Part shown: in pieces, positions 41,155 through 48,187 of the stretch
How positions within the stretch are numbered: the stretch's first letter is position 1
Layout: each line of letters begins with the position of its first letter
Assembly: GCA_036505875.1 (NCBI GenBank)
Contig: DASXSR010000051.1
Coordinates: 1-48,187 of the forward strand
Direction of reading: 5' to 3'
Source of the DNA: Onstottus_A sp036505875
GTDB taxonomy: Bacteria > Acidobacteriota > Blastocatellia > UBA7656
Length of the DNA stretch: 48,187 nt
Translations under genes and position numbers: made by a program
Notes under the pieces: generated by a model
Told to the model about the DNA's origin: nothing
Databases searched by the model: none
Seen by the model: the letters and a program-made list of their open reading frames with translations, nothing else

Positions 41155-42711
41155 ATGCGCTGTTCAACCCCTCTATTTGTCTTGGCGGTAACCGTCATAG
41201 CTGTACTTGTGCCTTCACTCCGAGCCTATTCGGATGGCAACATCAGCTACATCCCTTACATTGAAGCCAAGCCGATCCTTGAAGCGTTGAGTGAGGTCTT
41301 GCCCGCGCAATTGCGGTCGCCAACTACTGAGAGCATGCCGACCTTGTGGCCGAAATGGGTTGCCAGCCGGGATGCGGAGATTCGCGCTCGCCTGGCTCAA
41401 GGCGACGAGGACTCGCTCATTAACTTTCTGCTCTTTGGAACCTCGTTCACTCGCAGTCCGCGTATCACGCTAAATGTGCTGGCGCAGGTTGTTGGCAAGC
41501 CCTGGCAAACGGCGCCCACTTTCTCTCCAGAGACTGCGGCATTCGTCAAAGCGATCAGCGCTCGCGCCGACGACCTCCTGCGAGCGATGGCTTCGCCGCG
41601 TGGGAACGAACGCCTGCTGTTTGCGCTCCAGCTGATGGAAAGCAAAGGCTACAACGTGAAGTCTCCGGCAAGCCGACAGCAAATCAAAGGCTATCTGGTT
41701 TCCAATCTGGCGCGCATGTTGAATGAGCAAGCGGGCTACGCAAGGATATTGGATTCCGCTCGTCTTATGGGGGACCCATCAGCCGAATTCGCGGAGAAAT
41801 CAAAGCTCTATAGCACTCGTGGACTTTCGTCCGATACCTCGCTGCTCCCCAACTTCGCAATCGAACGAGCGCTAGCGTCGCTCAAAAGTAAAGGGCTTAC
41901 GGCCCCTGGCAGCGTTCGCCGCGTGGGAATCATTGGTCCGGGACTGGACTTTACTGATAAAGAAGATGGGTACGATTTCTATCCACAGCAAACGATTCAA
42001 CCTTTTGCAATCATCGACAGTCTGTTGCGGCTGGGACTCGCATCCGCAAGCGATCTAAGAATCGTAACCTTTGATCTGAGCCCGCGGGTCAACGATCATC
42101 TGAGGCGCGCCCGCGCGCGAGCCCGTCAGGGCGGAGGCTACACTATTCAATTGCCGCGCGATGCACATAAGCTCTGGACAGGGGAAGCAATAGATTACTG
42201 GTCGAGGTTCGGCGAAACGATCGGCGCGGCTGTCTCACCTGTCCCGGTGCCGGCAGGTCTCGGCGATCTTAAAGTTCGCGCGGTGCGCGTACGCCCGGCC
42301 GTTGTGTCGCTCATTACGCCCGAGGACATCAACATCGTTCTTCAGCGGCCTGAGCTTCCAGCGGGGCAGGGGTTCGATTTGCTGATCGCCACCAACATAC
42401 TTGTTTATTACGACTTGTTCGAGCAGTGCCTGGCCTTGGCCAACATCGAAAGAATGCTGAGGCCAGGAGGATTCCTGCTCTCAAACAATGCCGTGCTGGA
42501 ACTCCCAAGCTCTTCAATGCACTCAGTCGGTTACGAGACGGTTGTTTACTCGGACAGGCCCAACGACGGCGACCATATTGTTTGGTATCAGCGGGCGCCG
42601 TTGCCAGCCCGAGCCGGACTTCTTGGCGACTCTGGTCCGTGGTATTATGCGACCGGTCTCCGTAACCCAATCCGTTCATTTCCATTTTCGCTCGCTCAGA
42701 CAAGGAGGTGA
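41155..42711 (+). CDS. Exported protein with a CheR-like methyltransferase fold
   Basis: 518 residues from ATG 41155. A GTG three codons earlier is possible. The hydrophobic N-terminus STPLFVLAVTVIAVLVPS looks like a signal or anchor (residues about 4-21, possible cleavage after LRA). A helical region follows, then from about residue 255 a class I methyltransferase-like core: VGIIGPGLDFTD (motif I position), LRIVTFDLSPRV (motif II), GFDLLIATNILVYYDLFEQC and IERMLRPGGFLLSNN. The order resembles CheR-type enzymes. Since S-adenosylmethionine is not normally found in the periplasm, either the signal is a membrane anchor with a cytoplasmic domain, or the domain binds another ligand. Confidence 0.72.
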   Translation: MRCSTPLFVLAVTVIAVLVPSLRAYSDGNISYIPYIEAKPILEALSEVLPAQLRSPTTESMPTLWPKWVASRDAEIRARLAQGDEDSLINFLLFGTSFTRSPRITLNVLAQVVGKPWQTAPTFSPETAAFVKAISARADDLLRAMASPRGNERLLFALQLMESKGYNVKSPASRQQIKGYLVSNLARMLNEQAGYARILDSARLMGDPSAEFAEKSKLYSTRGLSSDTSLLPNFAIERALASLKSKGLTAPGSVRRVGIIGPGLDFTDKEDGYDFYPQQTIQPFAIIDSLLRLGLASASDLRIVTFDLSPRVNDHLRRARARARQGGGYTIQLPRDAHKLWTGEAIDYWSRFGETIGAAVSPVPVPAGLGDLKVRAVRVRPAVVSLITPEDINIVLQRPELPAGQGFDLLIATNILVYYDLFEQCLALANIERMLRPGGFLLSNNAVLELPSSSMHSVGYETVVYSDRPNDGDHIVWYQRAPLPARAGLLGDSGPWYYATGLRNPIRSFPFSLAQTRR

Positions 42712-42714
42712 AAG

Positions 42715-43773
42715 ATGTTTCGCTCACAACTAATTTCGTACCGGTTAGCGACCGCTGCTCGAGCGATGCTGGTTATTGCGATATGCGCGGTTGCAGCCTG
42801 CGCGCAATCAGGTGGAATTGACCCTGATCCGGGCGATCCAGGGACGGGCGGAAAGAACAGTATTCAGGGTCGCATCTTCGTTCGCGGAGGAGGTCGTCTG
42901 GCACAACGCGCAAAGGTGAAGCTTTTGAGCCTGGCCAGCGGCGAGCAGTTTCTGATGTCGGATGACAGCGGCGCGTTTATGTTTAGACGGCTTCGCGGTG
43001 GTACGTATACGGTCGTAGTGGAAGCAGGAGAGCAGTTTGAGAAAGCAACTGAGACAGTTGACATAATTGAACCGATGCGAAGAAAGGACGACTCGGGCGT
43101 CAATATCTCAGTAACCATCTACGTCGAACCAAAACGAAGCCCAAGCAACGGCACTGTTGGAACCATCGATGCCTCTGCGGGCCTGGTTCCGGACGCGGCA
43201 AAAGATCTCTACAAGCAAGCCGTCGAATCAGCCAAGTCGGGCGATAGAAAGAAAGCGATTGACGAGTTGAAAGAAGCCCTTGCGATCTACCCGAATTTTA
43301 TGACAGCGCTCAATGAGCTTGGCGTTCAGTACATCGCTCTCAAGCAATTCAAGGAAGCGGCTGAAGCCTTGCGCACAGCTATCAAAATAGCTCCTGAGGC
43401 GTTCCATCCGCGACTCAATTATGGCATCGTGTTAGTGAATTTGAAGAACTACAAAGATGCCGCGACACAGTTGCAAATCGCGGTTCAAAAAGACAGTTCC
43501 TCAGCGACCGCTCATTTTTATTTTGGCCGAGCGCTAGTGAGTCTCGGATCTTACGACGCCGCCGAGAAGGCGCTGCGGCAGACTATCAGCATCGGCGGCG
43601 AGGAAGCTACCGAAGCGCACCGCTATCTCGGCGCCGTTTATATCGAGAAGCACGACAGCCCAAGAGCCGCCGACGAGTTGGAGCAATACCTAAAGCTCGC
43701 GCCAAAAGCTAAAGACGCCGATAAGATTCGCGTGATCATCAAAGATTTGCGTGCTCAGGCTTCCGCAAAATAG
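42715..43773 (+). CDS. Exported TPR protein with carboxypeptidase-regulatory-like domain
   Basis: 352 residues; AAGGAGGTGA overlapping the previous stop gives an excellent ribosome site for ATG 42715. Signal or lipoprotein-like N-terminus (VAACAQSGG near residue 28). Residues about 50-130 form a beta-sandwich (SIQGRIFVRGGGRLAQRAKV, SGAFMFRRLRGGTYTVVVEA), and 150-345 form five TPR helix pairs (AKDLYKQAVESAKSGDRKKA, ALNELGVQYIALKQFKEAAE, FYFGRALVSLGSYDAAEKAL, YLGAVYIEKHDSPRAADELE). A scaffold role for envelope partners is likely. It ends just before a long inverted repeat. Confidence 0.85.
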   Translation: MFRSQLISYRLATAARAMLVIAICAVAACAQSGGIDPDPGDPGTGGKNSIQGRIFVRGGGRLAQRAKVKLLSLASGEQFLMSDDSGAFMFRRLRGGTYTVVVEAGEQFEKATETVDIIEPMRRKDDSGVNISVTIYVEPKRSPSNGTVGTIDASAGLVPDAAKDLYKQAVESAKSGDRKKAIDELKEALAIYPNFMTALNELGVQYIALKQFKEAAEALRTAIKIAPEAFHPRLNYGIVLVNLKNYKDAATQLQIAVQKDSSSATAHFYFGRALVSLGSYDAAEKALRQTISIGGEEATEAHRYLGAVYIEKHDSPRAADELEQYLKLAPKAKDADKIRVIIKDLRAQASAK

Positions 43774-43788
43774 AGCACGGATCCTGTA

Positions 43789-43884
43789 TTGGAGTGCGGG
43801 CGAGTCTTCGAGACCCCGCTTTAGCTTTTCAGTTTCCAACCACCGAGCCAAAGCGGGGTCTCGAAGATTCGCCCCGCGCTCCAA
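43789..43884. repeat. Long imperfect inverted repeat (REPIN-like, possible terminator)
   Basis: Arms 43789-43826 and 43846-43884 can pair over about 38 bp with few mismatches, around a 19-base loop. Each arm has a short inner near-palindrome (TCTTCGAGA). It lies between the TPR gene and the promoter of the second receptor. No T-run follows, so termination is uncertain. Confidence 0.8.
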
Positions 43885-43902
43885 GGTTTCAAAGTCCATG
43901 CC

Positions 43903-43930
43903 TTGCATTGGAATCTGTGAGTGATATAAT
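43903..43930 (+). promoter_or_regulatory. Promoter of the second receptor gene
   Basis: TTGCAT (43903-43908), a 16-base spacer and TATAAT (43925-43930). Transcription would begin near 43937. Confidence 0.6.
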
Positions 43931-44219
43931 CGCTACGTCACGGCGGTTCTTTTTCAACGTTCGTACGAAACTGTTCTAAGCTGACGCTGTGGCGCACTGT
44001 CAATTCTGACTTTCATATTCCTCCTCGGCTTCATATATCGACGCGCCGCACAGCCGTTTGGCTGACGAACAGACACTCAGCGCACGCGTTAGGCCGAACT
44101 GATCGCTAGCCAATCGCTTCGTGGCACATATCACTCACTAAACCTCCCGCCAGAAGGGCGGCCGGGTTGCGACTCGGAAATCAGGTTTGCCTTTAAGGTA
44201 AACATCAGGAGGAACACGC
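43931..44219 (+). other. Leader of the second receptor gene
   Basis: About 280 bases between the promoter and the ATG at 44220. No gene is visible. AGGAGGAACACGC just before the ATG is the ribosome site. Long leaders precede both receptor genes, but I find no shared motif beyond the ribosome sites. Confidence 0.45.
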
Positions 44220-47200
44220 ATGCGATACTTGAAGACGATCACGCTCACTCTGTTCCTGCTCTTCAGCGTTTTTGCGGTTTCTCGCGCGCAGACTGCGGCC
44301 ACGATCTCAGGCACAGTGACAGACCCTAACGGCGCAATTGTGCCGGGGGCCATCGTCTCGCTGCTCGATACCGCAACCAACCAGGAGCGCAAACAGACCA
44401 CAAACGACGCCGGGCAGTACTTGTTCACAGGGATCTCGCCCGGTATCTACAGGATCACCGTCACGATGCAGGGCTTTCGACAGGCGGTGATAGCTTCTCA
44501 AAAAATCGACGTCGCGAAGCAGTACTTAGTCAACGTGTCGCTGGAGGCCGGAGCTATTACGGAGAAGGTTGAGGTCACCGCTGCCAGCGGAGCCGAGTTG
44601 CAGAAGCTCGATGCCACGGTAGGCAATGTCATCAGTTCCGATGCGCTGTCAAGGCTTCCGAGTTTGACCCGTGACGCGACGGCGCTGCTCAATCTTCAGC
44701 CGATGGTCACGCCCGGCCGCAGCGAAGGCGAAGGAACGGGCGGACAAGTTGCCGGCGCGCGCAGCGACCAGAATACCTTCATGATCGACGGCGGCGACGC
44801 CACCAGCAACACCGAAGGTAATGGCGCCTACAACACTGGATTCGCCGGGACGCCGCGAGCGGTCGTTCCCACGCCCGCCGAAAGCCTTGAAGAGTTCCGC
44901 GTCAACACCAACAACCCGAATGCGACCTTCGGCCGTTCGATGGGCGCTCAGGTGAACCTGGTAACCAAGCGTGGAACCAACACGCTTCACGGTTCCGTTT
45001 ACGAGTATCACCAAAACGACAACCTCAACGCTAATACCTTCACTCGCAACCGGCTGGGCCAGAAAGACCCCGAGTTGAAGGACAACCGCTTTGGGCTGTC
45101 GTTGGGTGGTCCGATCTGGAAGAACAAGACTTTCATTTTCGGTCACTACGAAGGGCGGCGTTTCCCGCAGTCCGGAGACATTCTTCGGCTCGTGCCCACC
45201 GATACATTCAGGGCAGGAATTCTGCGCTTCCGTGACGCGGCGGGGAATGTCCAGAGCTTCAGTCTCGGTACCTCCACGGCGTGCGGACCTGCAAACAACA
45301 GCAAGTGCGACCCTCGCAGCAAAGGCATCAGCCCGGTGATCTCAGCCGAGTTGGCGCTCTTGCCGTCGGGCAACGATCCATCGTCCGGTGACGGGCTGAA
45401 CACGATAGGGTTTCGGGCGGCGGCGCCTTTCTCGCTCAAAGAAGATTTCGGTGTCATTCGCCTCGACCACAACATCTCAGATAAGTGGCAGTTCATGTCA
45501 AGCTATCGCTATGGCAGAACTGAGCAGCCGACGTTGGCTCAGATTGACATTAGAGGTGGGCAGCCCAAACCCACTTCGCTCAGGCCGCTACAGCCGCGCT
45601 ATGTTGTAGGCGGTGTTACAGGTCAACTAACGCCGCACGTTACCACCGACATCCGATTCAACTGGTTGCGGCATTGGTGGGAGTGGTCTACTCAAAAGCC
45701 CTTCCCTCAAGTGCAGGGGACTGCTGCGGCTCTTGCGGTGGCAGGCGAGGGCGTCAATAGCTTCATCGATGAGCCCATCAACATCGACACCCAGAACGCC
45801 CGCGGCCGAATCTGGAACGGAAGAGACTACACTTGGCAAGACACCACGAGCTGGGCTAAGGGCGAGCATACCTATCAGTTCGGAGGCCGCTATACCCATC
45901 AAAACATCATCCATCAACGAGACGACAAAGTGGTGGGTGGTCTCACTTCGCTGATCTACCAGGTGACCAAAGGTTCCAACGTTGTTATCCCTGCGGCCAA
46001 CCGACCGCCGACATGCGGGGCAGGAGTAACCACCAACTGCCTTCAGACCGGCGACGTCAGCCGCTGGAATGTGCTCTACTCCGCGATGCTGGGGATAATT
46101 GACAGGGCCACGGTCCTGGCCACTCGCAACGGTAAGCTGGAGCTTAACCCGCCCGGCACTCCCTTGCGCGAGGAGGTCAAGGTCAACGCTTTCGAGTTGT
46201 TTGCGAATGACATTTGGCGAATCAAGCCGTCACTCACGTTGAGCTACGGCCTGACCTACAACGTACAGTTGCCTCCGACCGAGAAGGACGGCAAACAGAC
46301 GTTGATGGTTGACACCGGCAACAGCAACAAGGTCATCAACGTTCGTGACTTCCTCAAAGCGCGCGAAGCGGCTGCCAACAACGGCCAGGTCTACAACCCG
46401 GTGATTGGCTATCTGCCGGTGCGCGAGACCGGACGCAAGTACCCCTATGATCCCGACTGGAACAACCTCGGTCCGCGTGTTGCAGTTGCCTGGAATCCAT
46501 CGTTCAAAGATGGTTTGTTCGGGAAGGTATTCGGCGATCGCAAGACTGTGTTGCGCGGGGGGTACGCCTTGAGCTATGACCGTATCAACGGAGTGGGCAT
46601 CGTGATGGTGCCGATCCTCGGCGTCGGTTACGGTTTGACGCTCACCTGCCAGGGCCCGAACACCGCTGGTCAGTGTCTCGGTGGCGGTGGAACCAATCCC
46701 ACAACTGCGTTCCGAATCGGGATTGATGGCAGCACCATTTCGTTGCCGACGATTCCCACCGCTAAGCTGCCAATAACTCCTGGCGTCAACAGCAATCCGG
46801 AGTTCCTGTCATTCCAGATTGATCCCAGGCGGCAGATAGGCGCGTCGCATGGATGGGACTTCACCATCCAACGCGAGATGCGCGGAAACATGTTGCTCGA
46901 AGTGGGCTACGTGGGCCGCGTGACGCATGGCTTGTATCAAGGGCTCGATCTGAACCAGGCTCCCTTCTTCATGAAGGACCCGAAGTCGGGCCAGACATTT
47001 GCTCAGGCCTTTGACGCGGTTGCCGCGGCAGTCAGAGCTGGAAGCAAAGTTCCCTCACAGGCGTGGTTTGAGAATATGCTGAAAGGGAGCGCCTTCTGCA
47101 CGCCCGGTTGCACTGCGGGGCTAGTGGCGGATCAGGAGAGCGCGTTTTCTACGGGTGCGGTGTACGACCTGTGGAGATCGATTAACGACAGCCTGGTGAC

Positions 47201-48044
47201 TGGTCCGGCAATCATCGATTCAATCGAGATGCTGTACATGATCAGTGACACGGGCCGCTCAGACTATCACGCCGGGTTCGTGACGTTGACCAAGCGGTTC
47301 TCGCGCGGCCTGACGTTCGGGTTCAACTACACGCTCTCGAGGGCGCGAGACATGATCGGGATCAATCAAAACTCGCTCAACTCCGCTACGAATGCGTACA
47401 ATCTGGAGTATGATTTCGGCCCCGCCATCTTCGACCGCCGGCACACCTTGAACGCGTACTGGTATCATCAGCTACCGTTCGGGCGCGGTGGGCACTGGTT
47501 CGACAAGGTGATCGGAGGGTGGTACACGTCCGGAATCTTCACCTACGCTAGCGGGCTGCCACTCGATTTCCTTCAGGGAGTGTGTCAGGAATTTGGTCAG
47601 GGGATCTTTGGAAACTGCGACGCAATGGTTCCGACCAGCCACCTCAGCACTTCTGTGCATAAGGGTGTCGTTGGCTCAGGCGGCGTCGGCACCAATGCTG
47701 CTGGTCGAGGCACCGGACTGAACCTGTTTGCGAATCCCGAAGCGGCCTACCAAAGCTTCCGGCAGATTCGCATTAGCGAAGATACAAACCGTCATCGCGG
47801 CGCAATCCGTGGACTGGCCCGCTGGAACGTTGACATGTCAATCGGCAAGGAGACGACGATAACAGAACGAGTGCGCGTCCGCTTCTCTGCCGACTTCACT
47901 AACATTTTCAACCGCGCGGAGTTCGTCGATGCCTCTGGCGACACCTCGATACTTGATTTCACTAATCCGGCAGGTTTCGGCGTTTTGACTGCGCAGTACA
48001 ACCAGCCGCGCTTTATCCAACTCGGATTCCGCGTCGTTTGGTAA
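44220..48044 (+). CDS. Oar-like/TonB-dependent-receptor-type outer-membrane protein (second)
   Basis: 1274 residues. AGGAGG precedes ATG 44220. Signal peptide 1-22, regulatory-like domain (about 24-115; ATISGTVTDPNGAIVPGAIV, GQYLFTGISPGIYRITVTMQ), plug (about 130-245; RLPSLTRDATALLNLQPMVT, GARSDQNTFMIDGGDATSNT, EFRVNTNNPNATFGRSMGAQ), and a barrel ending FIQLGFRVVW. The closing Trp fits an outer-membrane barrel. It differs in sequence from the 36701 protein but has the same domain plan; it is a diverged paralogue, not a recent copy. Complete within the window and followed by a terminator. Confidence 0.93.
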   Translation: MRYLKTITLTLFLLFSVFAVSRAQTAATISGTVTDPNGAIVPGAIVSLLDTATNQERKQTTNDAGQYLFTGISPGIYRITVTMQGFRQAVIASQKIDVAKQYLVNVSLEAGAITEKVEVTAASGAELQKLDATVGNVISSDALSRLPSLTRDATALLNLQPMVTPGRSEGEGTGGQVAGARSDQNTFMIDGGDATSNTEGNGAYNTGFAGTPRAVVPTPAESLEEFRVNTNNPNATFGRSMGAQVNLVTKRGTNTLHGSVYEYHQNDNLNANTFTRNRLGQKDPELKDNRFGLSLGGPIWKNKTFIFGHYEGRRFPQSGDILRLVPTDTFRAGILRFRDAAGNVQSFSLGTSTACGPANNSKCDPRSKGISPVISAELALLPSGNDPSSGDGLNTIGFRAAAPFSLKEDFGVIRLDHNISDKWQFMSSYRYGRTEQPTLAQIDIRGGQPKPTSLRPLQPRYVVGGVTGQLTPHVTTDIRFNWLRHWWEWSTQKPFPQVQGTAAALAVAGEGVNSFIDEPINIDTQNARGRIWNGRDYTWQDTTSWAKGEHTYQFGGRYTHQNIIHQRDDKVVGGLTSLIYQVTKGSNVVIPAANRPPTCGAGVTTNCLQTGDVSRWNVLYSAMLGIIDRATVLATRNGKLELNPPGTPLREEVKVNAFELFANDIWRIKPSLTLSYGLTYNVQLPPTEKDGKQTLMVDTGNSNKVINVRDFLKAREAAANNGQVYNPVIGYLPVRETGRKYPYDPDWNNLGPRVAVAWNPSFKDGLFGKVFGDRKTVLRGGYALSYDRINGVGIVMVPILGVGYGLTLTCQGPNTAGQCLGGGGTNPTTAFRIGIDGSTISLPTIPTAKLPITPGVNSNPEFLSFQIDPRRQIGASHGWDFTIQREMRGNMLLEVGYVGRVTHGLYQGLDLNQAPFFMKDPKSGQTFAQAFDAVAAAVRAGSKVPSQAWFENMLKGSAFCTPGCTAGLVADQESAFSTGAVYDLWRSINDSLVTGPAIIDSIEMLYMISDTGRSDYHAGFVTLTKRFSRGLTFGFNYTLSRARDMIGINQNSLNSATNAYNLEYDFGPAIFDRRHTLNAYWYHQLPFGRGGHWFDKVIGGWYTSGIFTYASGLPLDFLQGVCQEFGQGIFGNCDAMVPTSHLSTSVHKGVVGSGGVGTNAAGRGTGLNLFANPEAAYQSFRQIRISEDTNRHRGAIRGLARWNVDMSIGKETTITERVRVRFSADFTNIFNRAEFVDASGDTSILDFTNPAGFGVLTAQYNQPRFIQLGFRVVW

Positions 48045-48061
48045 TCAGGACGTTGGGATGA

Positions 48062-48090
48062 GCGAGGGAGCCTTCGGGCTCTCTCGCCTT
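48062..48090 (+). terminator. Intrinsic terminator of the second receptor gene
   Basis: An 11-bp stem (48062-48072 with 48077-48087, one G-U pair) closed by a TTCG tetraloop and followed by CTTCTTT. It starts 18 bases after the stop. Confidence 0.85.
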
Positions 48091-48187
48091 CTTTGATGGT
48101 TCTGCATTCTGAGGTCACAAACTCGCCGAGGGGAGAAGCTCAAAACTCAAAAATAGCGAGTGGCTGGCCGCTACGATGCAACGGCAA
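48091..48187. other. Right-edge intergenic sequence
   Basis: No gene, repeat or promoter recognised in the last 97 bases. Confidence 0.5.

Noticed and set aside
36701..48044. Receptor genes as a recent tandem duplication
   Set aside because: The two proteins share domain order but differ widely in sequence and length, so any duplication is old.

Overview
The window looks like a chromosomal segment of a Gram-negative, soil-type bacterium, most likely Acidobacteriota (Blastocatellia-like; inference). Supporting features are two very large Oar-type outer-membrane receptors with an N-terminal carboxypeptidase-regulatory-like domain, several other secreted proteins with such domains, a PilZ/SPOR/LytM envelope gene set, and a moderately GC-rich, gene-dense layout. 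There is no rRNA, CRISPR array, integrase or transposase. One tRNA (Val-GAC) is present. Most genes are chromosomal housekeeping or envelope genes.

Layout. 1-5.6 kb: end of an unidentified gene, a BrkB-type membrane protein translationally coupled to a five-PAS hybrid histidine kinase, and a DUF4383-like membrane protein. 5.9-9.1 kb (+): a pilin-like lipoprotein, plsY-gpsA (phospholipid synthesis) and a membrane-anchored hypothetical protein. 9.2-13.3 kb (-): PilZ protein, SPOR protein, N-acetylmuramoyl-L-alanine amidase, then one uninterrupted ORF that joins an HU/IHF-type DNA-binding domain to an actin-like ATPase; this is the most unusual gene here. 13.6-15.7 kb (+): M23 endopeptidase, DUF3108 protein, GlsB-like protein. 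15.8-19.4 kb (-): PPOX protein, amidohydrolase, secreted zinc protease. 19.5-20.0 kb: purE. 20.1-31.2 kb (-): an expanded infC-rpmI-rplT-pheS-pheT-zapB-like-zapA cluster. A SemiSWEET gene interrupts it between rpmI and rplT. A Rossmann-fold protein and two secreted carboxypeptidase-regulatory-like proteins separate pheS from pheT. 31.5 kb: tRNA-Val. 31.7-36.1 kb (+): small secreted and metal-binding proteins, a cyclophilin, a coupled small protein plus membrane protein, and an MFS transporter. 36.7-48.0 kb (+): two Oar/TonB-type receptors enclosing a LolA-like protein, an apparently exported methyltransferase-fold protein and a TPR protein.

Intergenic structure is prominent. Five loci (81-158, 6325-6462, 20738-20803, 28386-28503, 34471-34599) carry degenerate 7-bp tandem words arranged as inverted arms, so each can form a long hairpin. 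Several other loci carry REPIN-like paired inverted repeats (8218-8270, 10512-10569, 29547-29610, 30577-30636, 43789-43884). They sit at gene ends, and some include stop or start codons.

Working view: the HU-actin ORF together with its amidase, SPOR and PilZ neighbours is the best candidate for an undescribed system, possibly nucleoid or septum positioning tied to wall remodelling. This is inference from domains and neighbourhood only.
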